The notes under the pieces were generated by a model that was given only the letters and a program-made list of their open reading frames with translations, searched no databases and was not told the origin of the DNA. A stretch of DNA of 64,000 nt, from contig CM054181.1 in NCBI GenBank assembly GCA_028829895.1, positions 70,167,259 to 70,231,258 on the forward strand. The letters are read 5' to 3'. Each line of letters opens with the position of its first letter. The stretch's first letter is position 1. The DNA comes from Sinotaia quadrata (taxonomy: Eukaryota > Mollusca > Gastropoda > Architaenioglossa > Viviparidae). Shown one piece after another: positions 49,501 through 57,460 of the stretch. A program made the position numbers and the translations under genes.

Positions 49501-50894
49501 ATGCAATGACTGTTTCTGAAATCGAAAATAATATCCTGATTTATTAACCTTTTTTTTTTTTAAATACATATTTTTGCTAATTGTTACTCAAGTTTAACTG
49601 ATATTTGTTTCTTCTCAGGCTGATAAAATGTATGTTTCTTTTTGTGCTCTTTTGAGGACATTTCAAGAACAAATTCTTATAAATTTCAACAGACTGCTCA
49701 TTGTGTGATATCAATGCATTTACTGTTCAGACTGCTCATTGTGTGATATCAATGCATTTACTGTTCAGACTGCTCATTGTGTGATATCAATGCATTTACT
49801 GTTCAGACTGCTCATTGTGTGATATCAATGCATTTACTGTTCAGACTGCTCATTGTGTGATATCAATGCATTTACTGTTCAGACTGCTCATTGTGTGATA
49901 TCAATGCATTTACTGTTCAAAGCTGGGCGATCTCTGGATGACTCCTTTCTCCGCGCTGAATCCAACCGCAAGAGTAATCGGCAAAAAGCCATTTCTTCTC
50001 TCTTACAAGCATCATCAGTCATGCGACAGCCATCATTACGGTCCAGTGTGGAGGTAGTAATGGGGGATGATAGTGGTAATGAAAGAAGAACGCCTAACTC
50101 TACGCCACCTGGCAGTAACCCCGTGTCACCTCTTATAGGTCGTAAACAACAGGCAGGTGTTTGGGTTTTGTTTAAAATTAAATTCCTTAAGTCTCAAACA
50201 GTGGGAATGGTGCATCTCTCTATCTCCTGTTGTAGTTTGTAAACTACAAGCAGATGGGTTTTTTTAATGTCAAATTATATTACACTTGAAGTCTCCAAAA
50301 GTAATATACACAGCTATCTATCCCTGATGTACATATTAATATAGAATACAGCTTTGTGTTGTAAATCTTGATAGATTACCATTTTGGTATGTACTGAACG
50401 TTTCACTTTGATATTTCTGTAAAAATTTAAATAAAGGATTATGTAGTTTAGCTTTGGTAATGTCTCTATCTCTATTACAATTTTTTTAACTCGTGTGTTT
50501 TTACTTTGGCAGGTTGTCTCACCTTGGTATTCATACATGTTTTTGATAAAGACCATGTTGTCTAATTTTGGATGGTTGTTTAACTTCATCAAGTTGTCTG
50601 ACTTTGGCAAATTGTCTCATTCTAGTACTCCTATATTTTGTTATAAGCTTACATTGTGTAATTTAGAATGGTTGTTGAACTTTGGCAGGTTCTCACAATA
50701 ATATTCTTTACTTGTTTACATAAAAACTTTCGTTGTCTCAAGCTAATATTCATATAGTTTATATAATGATGTGTTTTCTATCTTTGGCAGTGTGAAAGAG
50801 ATTTAATGCCACCACCAAGTGGTCATTACCGTCGACCTCGACCAGACCGATCTAAGTCTTCAAGTCGTGAGAGTCTTAGTTCTAATGGTGGCAG
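13409..50894 (+). CDS. SOWAH: SOWAH family ankyrin-repeat protein, spliced gene (overview)
   Basis: Multi-exon gene reconstructed by joining AG/GT-bounded open segments in consistent phase. Domain order in the short product (434 residues): conserved sosondowah N-terminal domain (about 1-75; FCLESVRDCILERGGRIRN, then KFKDFVNELA); Ser-rich low-complexity linker (about 76-190); the segment LSVRQRAQHLNKISSEVDL (about 210-230); an acidic Ser-rich piece (242-262); the DEKEWMVACAGADYHEMNRL entry helices (263-296); ankyrin repeats with TALHWAAKSG and TPLHLAAIHGH, then a degenerate repeat VNIRDYSGKKPKQYL. This order and these motifs are those of the SOWAHA-D family; invertebrates typically have one such gene. 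Molecular function is poorly known, so none is assigned. Start chosen at ATG 13409 because the conserved domain starts there; an upstream in-frame ATG exists at 13319. Two C-termini are possible (see the exon entries at 37346 and 49350). The last coding exon of the long form was not identified with confidence. Confidence 0.9.
13530..15504 (+). other. SOWAH intron 1
   Basis: About 2 kb of AT-rich sequence between the phase-1 donor gtgtgt and the acceptor attttcag. No exon-like segment, RNA gene or recognisable transposon was seen. Short open frames on either strand here have AT-rich composition and no recognisable domain. Confidence 0.7.
15505..15566 (+). CDS. SOWAH: SOWAH exon 2, N-terminal domain continuation
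   Basis: 62 nt between attttcag and gtgagt. With the carried G from exon 1 it encodes VANREKFKDFVNELATIKLE D (residues 41-61) and ends in phase 0. It completes the SOWAH N-terminal domain, which continues into the GEKVLVLKKKYR strand of exon 3. Confidence 0.9.
15625..15750. repeat. AT-only repeat in SOWAH intron 2
   Basis: Alternating tatatttatatattta and ttaaatatttatata units, nearly devoid of G and C. Confidence 0.9.
16560..16860. repeat. ~46-bp minisatellite in SOWAH intron 2
   Basis: About six degenerate units of gggacaggcatttaccctac followed by ttgggttcaaatcagattta and ttaa. Confidence 0.88.
17227..17628 (+). CDS. SOWAH: SOWAH exon 3, Ser-rich linker
   Basis: 402 nt, 134 codons, phase 0 at both ends. 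It opens with GEKVLVLKKKYRPD, the last part of the conserved N-terminal domain, then becomes a Ser/Asn/Gln-rich, probably disordered linker (residues about 76-195) with many SS and SP-like contexts. The acceptor is atatttcag at 17226 and the preferred donor is gtaatt at 17629; reading past it is open to 17748, but that extension is hydrophobic and Phe-rich, as expected of AT-rich intron. Confidence 0.9.
17744..19335. mobile_element. dispersed repeat, copy A (unclassified, non-coding)
   Basis: About 1.6 kb in SOWAH intron 3. Left part (from aatgccacctagtta through gatatgcgggtgctgtaaac to ggtcaataaattt) matches 33831-34165. The right part (acttacagttttctgcaaca ... cagtgcccggggtt-like end) matches 31130-31575 and 34860-35060. 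No open frame spans it, so it is a non-autonomous or decayed element; the class is unknown. Confidence 0.75.
19894..20031 (+). CDS. SOWAH: SOWAH exon 4
   Basis: 138 nt, 46 codons, phase 0/0, between ttctacag and gtaagc. It encodes residues 196-241, starting GSQSSGVGVEEDGN and containing LSVRQRAQHLNKISSEVDL, a motif preceding the ankyrin region in SOWAH proteins, and ending in a basic RTPPRKK tail. The conserved RAQHLN helix supports membership in the gene. Confidence 0.9.
20032..21799 (+). other. SOWAH intron 4
   Basis: 1.8 kb of AT-rich sequence. Two similar segments around 20400-20560 and 20820-20960 share gtaggcattaattatcat-like text. No exon or RNA gene seen. Confidence 0.6.
21800..21862 (+). 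CDS. SOWAH: SOWAH exon 5, acidic/Ser linker
   Basis: 63 nt, 21 codons, phase 0/0, between ttttcttaag and gtaaga. It encodes SGKEKEEEEESHSSSSTDY followed by VA (residues 242-262). Its GC content is clearly above the flanking intron. Phase and position between two confident exons support it; the low-complexity product alone would not. Confidence 0.85.
21863..24426 (+). other. SOWAH intron 5
   Basis: 2.6 kb, AT-rich, with a short (ta)n at 22388-22406 and a local duplication at about 23760-23940 (aaacaaattgactgaaaact repeated). No coding exon recognised. Confidence 0.6.
24427..24528 (+). CDS. SOWAH: SOWAH exon 6, entry to ankyrin domain
   Basis: 102 nt, 34 codons, phase 0/0, between ctatag and gtaggt. 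It encodes LTQDEKEWMVACAGADYHEM, then NRLLSKKPALAKVK (residues 263-296). The EWM..ACAG.....RLL pattern followed by a short Lys-rich end is the segment immediately before the first TALHWAAK ankyrin repeat in SOWAH proteins. Confidence 0.92.
26153..26164 (+). CDS. SOWAH: SOWAH 12-nt microexon (TLSN)
   Basis: ACTCTTTCCAAT between a good acceptor (ttttgtttgcag) and a consensus donor (gtgagt). It is in phase 0 and adds residues 297-300 (TLSN) where the family has a short loop before the G-Y-TALHWAAK motif. No larger open exon bridging exon 6 to the repeat was seen in the intervening 6 kb. Support is splice-site quality, phase and domain spacing; there is no transcript evidence. Confidence 0.7.
26945..27150. 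repeat. 27-bp minisatellite next to a microexon
   Basis: About seven units of catgtaccacacaacttgct plus gtgactg with variants. Because 27 is a multiple of three, frames stay open on both strands across the array; these are artefacts. The array ends about 20 bp before the acceptor of the GGG microexon at 27172. Confidence 0.9.
27172..27174 (+). CDS. SOWAH: SOWAH 3-nt microexon GGG (Gly)
   Basis: acataactcag|GGG|gtgagt. One codon, phase 0, giving Gly301. With the next microexon it supplies the G-Y that precedes TALHWAAK in ankyrin repeats of this family. The upstream pyrimidine tract is only moderate, and the 27-bp array at 26945-27150 ends just before it. A cag with a gtgagt 3 nt later could occur by chance. 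The case rests on the set of four. Confidence 0.6.
28040..28042 (+). CDS. SOWAH: SOWAH 3-nt microexon TAT (Tyr)
   Basis: ttgctgttcttag|TAT|gtaagt. One codon in phase 0, Tyr302. It sits between the GGG microexon and the exon starting ACG GCT TTA CAC (TALH), so the join reads N-G-Y-T-A-L-H, the usual ankyrin turn. The donor is a full consensus. Inferred, not shown by transcripts. Confidence 0.6.
28043..30561 (+). other. SOWAH intron before ankyrin exon
   Basis: 2.5 kb, T-rich near the left end; a (ca)n/(cg)n tract at 29195-29236. Open frames here lack motifs. No additional in-phase exon was seen. Confidence 0.6.
29195..29236. repeat. (CA)n microsatellite
   Basis: About 13 ca repeats grading into cgca repeats. 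Confidence 0.9.
30562..30651 (+). CDS. SOWAH: SOWAH exon with ankyrin repeat 1
   Basis: 90 nt, 30 codons, phase 0/0, between tcctttcacag and gtgagt. It encodes TALHWAAKSGKPEIVKLI, then ANKINVNVNQRS (residues 303-332). TALHWAAKSG is a diagnostic SOWAH ankyrin motif. The exon ends after VNQRS, leaving only GY before TPLH in the next large exon. That is two residues short of ankyrin spacing unless the two following microexons are included. Confidence 0.93.
31120..31575. mobile_element. dispersed repeat, copy B (right part only)
   Basis: Matches the right part of copy A: ggcagcactaagtttcaggc, acttacaattcttgcaacaa, gcataagaaatatagcatca, and the end cataagcagtgcccaaagtc. It sits in the SOWAH intron between ankyrin exon 1 and the CAA microexon. 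Confidence 0.7.
31799..31801 (+). CDS. SOWAH: SOWAH 3-nt microexon CAA (Gln)
   Basis: A long pyrimidine-rich lead (cttctgttcttgactactcag) precedes CAA, followed by gtaagt. Phase 0, Gln333. The acceptor is the best of the four one-codon exons, with a plausible branch sequence (cttgac) close upstream. It fills the first of two residues missing between VNQRS and GYTPLH. Confidence 0.62.
31960..33650. mobile_element. GC-richer inserted block, possible transposon remnant
   Basis: Composition changes sharply relative to the flanking intron (for example 31975-32160 and 32820-33200). Short imperfect inverted ends are visible: actgtcaca near 31965 and tgtgacagt near 33640. No transposase-like frame was seen, so the class is unknown. 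Confidence 0.4.
33825..35080. mobile_element. dispersed repeat, copy C
   Basis: The left part (aatgccaccctagttattgc ... ggatatgcgggtgctgtaaa ... aaggtcaataaatttatt) and the right part (ggcagtgctaaatttcaggc ... acaacataagaaataaagca) match copies A and B in the same order and orientation. Confidence 0.75.
35703..35705 (+). CDS. SOWAH: SOWAH 3-nt microexon GGG (Gly)
   Basis: A strong T-rich tract (35663-35690) then gtggtgcatcag|GGG|gtgagt. Phase 0, Gly334. It completes V-N-Q-R-S-Q-G-G-Y-T-P-L-H, matching the seven-residue interval seen in the next repeat (V-N-I-R-D-Y-S-G-K-K-P). It has the same cagGGGgtgagt sequence as the microexon at 27172. Confidence 0.62.
36860..36932 (+). CDS. SOWAH: SOWAH exon with ankyrin repeat 2
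   Basis: 73 nt between atttttctag and gtaagt, starting in phase 0 and ending in phase 1. It encodes GYTPLHLAAIHGHEEILE, then LLVTTY (residues 335-358). GYTPLHLAAIHGH is the most conserved motif of the SOWAH ankyrin region. Confidence 0.94.
37346..37575 (+). CDS. SOWAH: SOWAH terminal exon, short isoform; alternative 5' splice site at 37427
   Basis: Acceptor gcatttttcag. It encodes KADVNIRDYSGKKPKQYLKN, then SAASRIQ, the degenerate last ankyrin repeat. A donor gtaagc follows at 37427 (phase 1) and would join the exon at 49350 to give the long form (RIQ-HLLTTKR). Read straight through, the frame continues for 49 more codons (Ser/Arg-rich, ending DTNSLS) to TAA at 37573-37575. The read-through part has coding-like composition, so a short isoform is plausible. 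An AATAAA lies at 37815. Confidence 0.88.
37815..37820 (+). promoter_or_regulatory. candidate poly(A) signal for short SOWAH form
   Basis: First AATAAA noticed downstream of the stop codon at 37575, about 240 nt away. The region is so AT-rich that AATAAA recurs by chance, so this is only a candidate. Confidence 0.3.
38780..39240. other. GC- and CpG-richer patch inside AT-rich intron
   Basis: Many CpGs in a short stretch (for example cgtctcaagccacgtctccc and gagcgtagcgattacgtcac) surrounded by kilobases of AT-rich DNA. No open frame or RNA gene was recognised. It could be a recent short interspersed insertion or a regulatory island. Confidence 0.5.
45090..45370. repeat. ~70-bp tandem repeat x4
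   Basis: tagtgtgatctttaatattc ... tggtgaaacattactgtgtg ... tgatccttattattctagtg, four units, the last degenerate. Confidence 0.88.
46403..46462. repeat. (GT)n/(GC)n microsatellite plus short (GA)n
   Basis: gtgtgtgtgtgtgcgtgcgc then gcgcgtgtttgtgtgtgc and gagagagaga. The Cys/Arg-rich frame here is an artefact. Confidence 0.92.
46900..47085. repeat. degenerate ~45-bp repeat
   Basis: Phrases like ttgagttcaaaggttatctt and ccatatctttgt recur about four times. Confidence 0.6.
48230..48430. repeat. degenerate ~60-bp repeat x3
   Basis: gatggcttgtgtattatcca, aataggagaaaatggttaaa and gtgggcatgatgggtttt recur with substitutions in about three units. Confidence 0.7.
49350..49385 (+). CDS. SOWAH: SOWAH long-form exon
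   Basis: 36 nt between gggttttttttttcag and gtaagt. Joined to the internal donor at 37427 it reads H-LLTTKRNPANL with one base carried over (phase 1 in and out). The product continues the sense of SRIQ..LL after the last ankyrin repeat, as in SOWAH relatives. Strong splice sites and compatible phase. Confidence 0.8.
49691..49918. repeat. 38-bp array containing copies of a 3' splice-site region
   Basis: Six units starting at 49691, 49729, 49767, 49805, 49843 and 49881, with text agactgctcattgtgtgata followed by tcaatgcatttactgttc. The first five units run into cag; the sixth runs into caaag, the acceptor used for the SOWAH exon at 49923. Confidence 0.96.
49923..50156 (+). CDS. SOWAH: SOWAH long-form exon, Arg/Ser-rich C-terminal region
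   Basis: With the carried G the exon encodes AGRSLDDSFLRAESNRKSNR, then QKAISSLLQASSVMRQPSL, an acidic stretch MGDDSGNERR, and a Pro/Ser-rich end (NSTPPGSNPVSPLIGRK). The balanced base composition contrasts sharply with the flanks. The acceptor (tttactgttcaaag) lies in the tail of a 38-bp tandem array. The assumed donor is CAGGCAG|gtgttt (phase 1). This does not match the phase of the next exon; other possible donors at 50115 and 50139 give the same phase. Confidence 0.85.
50440..50710. repeat. degenerate ttggcaggttgtctca repeat
   Basis: Loose recurrences of actttggcaggttgtctcac with spacers of about 30-60 bp in the intron between the last two recognised SOWAH exons. It creates several cag acceptor-like sites. 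Confidence 0.55.
50791..50894 (+). CDS. SOWAH: SOWAH long-form exon, basic Ser-rich tail
   Basis: Acceptor ctatctttggcag, donor gtatga. The only frame open from the acceptor is phase 0: CERDLMPPPSGHYRRPRPDR, then SKSSSRESLSSNGG. The previous exon ends in phase 1, so either a small exon is missing between them or the AG ten bases downstream (50799-50800) is used, giving DLMPPPSGH in frame. The exon leaves in phase 2. A strong acceptor at 52024 is followed at once by TTAA and would terminate the protein, but this is unproven. Confidence 0.78.
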
Positions 50895-53189
50895 GTATGA
50901 TATTAAAGTTTATGGACTAGCACACTTATAGCTTTTTTGTATACCCTTACAATTAGTTTGTCTATATTCAAGTAGTTACTCTCAACTTTTAGCTTGGAAA
51001 AGGTGTCTAGCTTGTGTAAGCTTCATTTTACTCATATCAATCTACCATAGATTGTATGGTGAACCTCTCTAAACTTTGGTGTTAGGGGTCAGAGAGTCAA
51101 ACTATGGTCTGTCATGATATATATATATATATATTTCATATTTATATATATATATATATATATGTACATTTGATGCTGATGTCTGTTTATACAAAACTGA
51201 TTTTGGTCATTGCAGCAGAATTTGGTATATTAATCTCTGTATGTGTGCATGTTAAATGTTGCAAAATATACATTGCGTGCTCATCACATATGCATTCACA
51301 ATTTACCCCCTAAATTAACAATTGCATGATCAAAGCACCCATATTGTGTACTACCATCCAAAGTGCGTAGGACTCCATTACTTTGTGAAAAACTTTGTTA
51401 AAGAGAGAAGACATTTTGCTCACAAAATTGGAAAACTATGTGACAAATAGGCCTAATGCTTGTACAAGATCAAAAAAGATGTTTTATGATTTATTGGAGA
51501 AAGGGTCCTTTTCTTAGTTAGTTACGATAGTGAAATTTACAAAGTCACAAGGGAGAAAACTTATACATATATATATAATTTTTTTGCCTGTTAGGCGAAG
51601 AATTGCATATATTTGCAAAACATTATTCCCTTTTGCATTTTAGTTGTAAAGCAGGATATGTGCTAAGGGACACTTCAACACTATAGATGAAAAAGGGCAT
51701 TACTACCATCAGTCATCCTCAGTTGGTCTGATAGTAAAGGGTTTTCTATCTTTTAAATAAAGCCTTTATTATCTACCATTTTAATATTCATCCTGATGAG
51801 CATGACTAACCTTCAGACCAATCAAACATTGATTTCACTTATTTCCTTTATTGATCAGTTACAAGCAGTATACCCTCAAGGTTAAAATTACCTAATGATC
51901 TTTTGGGGTTAAATACAGCTAGGTGCTCAAGAGTAAGGGAGTCATCTTATAGGATATATTTTTAATGCTGTACTGTTCACAGTAACATTTCAAGTCCCAG
52001 ACTTCTGATTTTTTTATGTTGCAGTTAACAAAGAATACCTTGCAGTATGGTTCCGAGATCCGAGTCAGACCCAAGTTTGCAGCAGAGTAATACAAACACC
52101 TAGGTTCATACCACATTGAAAAGTATCAATGGTGCCCTGGTGATATCCTGGGCTCAGAACAAGTCATTAAATCACTCAACAGGAATCAGATTTAATGATA
52201 TCCTGAACCCAGAAAGGTGTTTTGAATTCTTTTCAAATTGGGTGAGTGGGATAAGGTTGTGAGGTAGTGAGTGTGCAAGAAATATGATTATAAAATTGGT
52301 CAAAAACTCTTTGAGAACAGCCAGCGTATCATAGAAAAAGTTTATTTTTCGATTCAACATAAATTTCAAACAAACGTGTTTATGCTTGGGTTACAGATTG
52401 TGACTCAAATCAAAGAACTTACTCATACTACTGTACTTCTCAGCAAGCAAGCAGTGTCACACCTACAAACAGTATTAAAATTTGTCACGTTTTTGAGGAC
52501 TATATTTTATATCATACTGTTGTGAAATATATAAGCTTGTTGCTAGTACATTCTTTTTAAAGCAATATTTTTTTTTTACTTTTACTTTTAAACAAAGAAT
52601 GTATCATTTCTATAGATAGAAATATATTGTATGTTTTTTTATTGTTGTAAAAATTCATCAACACTTTAAACAAAATGAGGTTTGTTTATTAGTTTCCATT
52701 ACTTATTAAATTTCTTATTTGTACTCATTTTTTAATAAAAGATTAATCTACTATTTTCAGCAATACTAATAGCAATTTAGACTGCTGTGCTGTACTTACT
52801 CAATTTTAAATTAAATTATTCTAACAGTAATCTTTTTTTTTAAATCTTTGTTATACTGTTAAGTTTTTGTTAGATGGGTGTGACTAACAATGTGCTGGTG
52901 CTAGAAGCACAAAGTAAATCTTCAGATTCAAGAAAACATTGACTAATTTAAATACAAAGATTTATTGCAGAATTATGATGATCACTTATTCACCATTTTG
53001 TTACTGGCAACACCTTTTAATAGTCAAAGAATTTAATGCTGGGTATGAGCTATTTAGTAGCTATTCTTGCACAATCTTTATAGCACACTAGACTACCGAC
53101 TAAGCTAATTAAAACTTCAAACATTATTATGACGATTTAAAAAATTAAAATTACAACAAAATGTACTGCGTACATGGAGCTAAATTAAT

Positions 53190-53640
53190 ACTACTCTTCC
53201 AAAGATACACATAAATTTACTACTCTCCTTCAATCTTTATAGTACACATAAATTTACTACTCTTTTTGAATCTTTATAATACACCTAAATCTCCTTGAAT
53301 CTTTTTAGTACACATAAATTTACTACTCTCCTTCAATCTTTATAGTATACATAAATTTACTACTCTTTTTGAATCTTTATAATACACCTAAATCTCCTTG
53401 AATCTTTTTAGTACACATAAATTTACTACTCTCCTTCAATCTTTATAGTACACATAAATTTACTACTCTTTTTGAATCTTTATAATACACCTAAATCTCC
53501 TTGAATCTTTTTACTACACAGAAATTTACTACTCTTCCCTTGAATCTTTTTAGTACACAGAAATTTACTTCTCTTCCTTTGATCTTTTTAGTACACAGAA
53601 ATTTACTTCTCTTCCTTTGATCTTTACATAAACTGCTATA
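53190..53640. repeat. ~38-bp minisatellite between the genes
   Basis: About 12 units of acacataaatttactactct followed by ccttcaatctttatagt, including a shorter sub-unit (cacctaaatctccttgaatc). A higher-order pattern repeats every ~120 bp. Confidence 0.93.
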
Positions 53641-56600
53641 GACTGAATTAAATTTACTAATAAATTTACCTCTATTCTTCCATACTTTATAGTACACATA
53701 AAACTGAGATTAAATTTTGTTGCACACTACTTACTACTGGTTGGGAGGTAAAGGTATTGTCATACAAGTACAGTTAGGATTTAAAGACAGTGTCATATAC
53801 TCTAGATCGGGAAGTAAAGATGTTGTACAATGATTGTCTTATGTGGTACATTAACAGATAATTAAAAAGTAGTCCATACAGTGTGTCTCCTATTGACAGC
53901 AACAAGCAATGCAATGTATAAGTGTGTGTATAAATAGTGGGATTTTCTTGGTGGAGACAGAACAGCGATTGTAAATAAAATATTAAAATAAATGTGTCAT
54001 TTAATTTTTCATAGAGGCAGCAACAAAAATAAATAATTTTATAATCATGAAAAATAATTTCATTTGTTAACATTTTGCAGTAAATATATTATATATATAT
54101 ATATATATATAGAAACATAAAAACGTAAACTAGGAAATGGAAAAAATTCTGCCACAGAAGTAAACTTATGCACTAAAGCAATACCACATTATATTCATGA
54201 ATGACAATTTTCTTATTGAGGGACCTCAGAAATGTCAGCACTTGTTGCAGTATGCATATTTGGAAGAACATTGTAGACTACTTTTTTGTTGTTTTTCAAA
54301 ACAGATTGATAGTGTAAATAAATATAGGCTAGTCAGCATTCTTAGCTTACATAGGACATGAATTAGTATTTCAATCATATACTAGTTAGAATCTTAAATA
54401 CAATATAGTAGAATGACAGACAATGTAAGAGACAACTAATGAACTATTGTTACTATCAGCATATAATGTCCAAATTTGCAAATCTCTGAATGATGAACAA
54501 ATTTTGTGGACTACAGCAAACAGATGATAACTGTGTCAATAAAAGTACTCTTATCCGTCATAAAAATTGTGAAAATTTAACATTTATTATGACAAATGCA
54601 GCAATTGTCTGTACATAATGCAAGTTGAAAGAACAGTGAATCAGTATAATGACAAATATAATTCTTTATTTAAGATTCATTTAGTTTTTAAAAAGTTCAA
54701 TGAACATATTCCAATATTTAATAATGCAACAAAACAAATCTGCTCAAAAGGTTTTATCTTGAAAGACATTTTCAAACCTGAAAACACTAAAACATGTCTG
54801 CAGGATTTCCCATTTTCGACTTTATTTTTCAACATTTCAGTTTACAAAGTATTTCAAACAAATATTCATCATGATCAGAAATAACATAATGAAACATTAT
54901 CTCACCTTATATTAAAAAGAAATCAAATCTGAAGGCTACAATGGTTTCAAGACTTGAAATTCACAGTTGTCATTTGCCTTATATTTTCTGATAAATTCAG
55001 AAAATCTAAAACCACCATTATGTTGACCAAGGGCTGGTTCCTCTACCACGTGGCTGTCTATTTCTCCATTTACTTTCTTTTATAAATTCTCTTAATTTTT
55101 ATTCAGTTGAGTAATATAAATAATTTCTTTATGATATGGCAGCCAATTTTTTTTTGTTCATATGTAAACTCTCTCCTCACCACCACCCCCATCAAACTGT
55201 ACAAGGAAAAAATCTTTCTGAACTGACCTAAACAACAAAATTCAAAATGGCTACTGTTCTTGAGAATAAGTCCTATTCTGGAATAGTAAAAAAATATGTT
55301 GGAAATTAGTTATGTAGTTTCCAAACATTCGTAGTGCTCCAAGCTGGAATCTTGGTATCCATTCTTTGGGCTTTTGAACAATATACCGGAAACAACCAAA
55401 GTTCATGCCAAAGGATCAAAAATTCAGCGATGATTTGCACGTTTTAACAGCATTTTATTTAATAATCAAGCTTTTGTAAACTGATGATAAAAGTGGTGGG
55501 ATACTTCTTTAAGAATACAAATCAAAGAACTAATTCAAGGGTTTGTAGGCAAATCCAAGTGCTTTTCAAGGACAAAAATAAAATTCAAGTACTTTTCAAG
55601 ATGGTTCTCATTTTTCAAGGTTGCTATGAACTCTGAACTAATTATAGACTGCACTCTGCAGAATAATACTTTGGGGGGAGATGCAGGCTATATAGGACAG
55701 CATTGTTATCATACACAGTAGTGTGATTACTGACTGCAGGTTACAGAACAACACTTTATTTTGTTTTTGGGGTAGAGAGAGGGGTCTTAAATAAATCAGT
55801 ATTGTAACTAATTATAAACTGCAGGCTATACTACAGCAGTCAGTTGCTGCTTTATATTATCTATGTTCATGATTTTTTATGCATCCTTCACCATGATTGC
55901 TCTGAATATTCAATCTTGAATCAATAAATGAAAATTGCTAATTAAGAGAATCTCTAATAGGTTAAACCACCAGCAGATATTCAGACCCAAATCCAAGAAA
56001 GCTTTTGAACTCATCAAAACTTTGCTACCAATATTTATGATAAAATACTAAAGACAGTATGTACTATGTCAAGAAGTGCTCTCAACAGTATTCTGCTGTT
56101 GACAATGTTTGGGGATGTCTGCAGACTGATGTAAAAACAACAGTTCAAGAGAATTAATTGCAACTTAAAACAAAATAATACTAAAGATATTTTAAAAGTT
56201 CATACATATGTGGAGTAAAATGTACATTTTTCAATAATAAAAGTTATTTTCAAAATTAATAAACAAAACTGTTCAAATAAGAAAATGGTGAGACTAATCT
56301 GTGTAATGACATATTTTGTATTGAATGTTCGCAATCGTAACTATAAAACCTTACTTTGTCACATTTGTGCATAACACTTAAATTTAAACCATTCAGTGCT
56401 AATCTTTTCAAATATTTAATTTCTACTAGAGTTTTTCTGTTGTTATTGTTCACATACCAGTTTATTAAGTGCAAGATAGAATTTTATGAGTGAACAAAAT
56501 TATTTTTAAATAAATCTAGCATAATTATCTTCCCGTGCAAGTGACTTTTCTAATGTCAACACCATTAATTTTAAGAGTGAGCCAGGCACTGAAAGGTAAG

Positions 56601-56925
56601 CAGCAATCCCCTCAATACTGCATTATTTATGTAAAACTGATGTTACGCAAGCCTGTGAGTACTGTCAATCTACCTATAAACAGCAGTCTGTCTGCTTGCC
56701 TCATTCTTTATATGGACATTTTCAGAAATGGGTATCTTCAATCTGACACAATGACGATTCAAATCTATTAACATTCTTAGTCCTTTAAATCCTTGGAACA
56801 GTCTCAACCCTTTTCAAATCTGGAATATTTGTAACTCTATCCATGCCCAAAACAATTATAACCCTTTCCTTGTCTGGAACAATTCTAAGCCTTTCCTCTC
56901 CCAGAATATACACAAAGAAACCTCA

Positions 56926-56931
56926 TTTATT
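56926..56931 (-). promoter_or_regulatory. candidate NSUN2 poly(A) signal
   Basis: AATAAA on the - strand, about 420 nt beyond the stop codon and the first one noticed. Several others follow in this AT-rich stretch, so the real 3' end is uncertain. Confidence 0.25.
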
Positions 56932-57258
56932 ACAGGACAGTGAAATGTTTTTGCACTTCAAAATTTAATAGCCCCCAAACTAAAAGTTATGTAAATGTAC
57001 TTAGCTATATTTTTTTTTCTCTTACATGATCTCCTTCATAAACTTTTAATAGAGTAGTTTGACAGCCATTTTAATAAGTTTCATATCTTGTCATGAAGGC
57101 AATAAAGAAAATGTTCCATTTCCAGTCACAGCATTGTAAAAGGAAACTTCTCTTGGACATTGTATATCTGTCTTGAACTAAAATACGAAAATTCTTTTAT
57201 GTGTGGGGGTGGGGGAAGGAGATAATTATATTTTTAGTCCTGAACAACAAATAAAATA

Positions 57259-57400
57259 AGGTGTGAAAACTAGCTGGTGCATTCAACAGCATCATCAACA
57301 GTTTCATCAATGTGTTGTCAATCTTTAAATAAACAGATGAGGTGTTAAAACTAGCTCGTGCCTTCAACAGCATCATCAACAATTTCATCAATGCTGTCAT
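57259..57400 (-). repeat. 81-bp direct duplication of the NSUN2 stop region
   Basis: The last coding codons plus stop (copy starting at 57340) recur 81 bp further into the 3' UTR (copy starting at 57259) with a few substitutions. The second copy would read DETVDDAVECTS then TAG on the - strand. It lies after the functional stop, so it is not translated in the annotated form. Confidence 0.85.
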
Positions 57401-57460
57401 TGGTGTTCTCTGCTGCCTGTTCTTTCTGTTTCTGTTCTTTCATCAGTCTCACCTGCTCAT
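57351..57460 (-). CDS. NSUN2: NSUN2 last coding exon
   Basis: 110 coding nt after acceptor ttgtttcag. With the carried base it encodes NEQVRLMKEQKQKEQAAENT, then NDSIDEIVDDAVEGTS, and the TAG at 57351-57353. The charged, low-conservation tail is usual for NSUN2 C-termini. The stop region is duplicated 81 bp downstream in the 3' UTR. Confidence 0.88.

Larger units (their letters stand above)
50895..57350. other. region between convergent genes (3' UTRs, introns or intergenic)
   Basis: AT-rich sequence with TA tracts (about 51117-51163, 54087-54111), a 38-bp-type minisatellite at 53190-53640 and no recognised coding exon on either strand. It should contain the end of the long SOWAH transcript and the 3' UTR of NSUN2. 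Open frames here are short and without recognisable domains. Confidence 0.6.

Noticed and set aside
50235..50237. ag-TTT-gtaaac, another possible 3-nt exon
   Set aside because: Does not solve the phase gap between the exons at 49923 and 50791, and the donor is weak.
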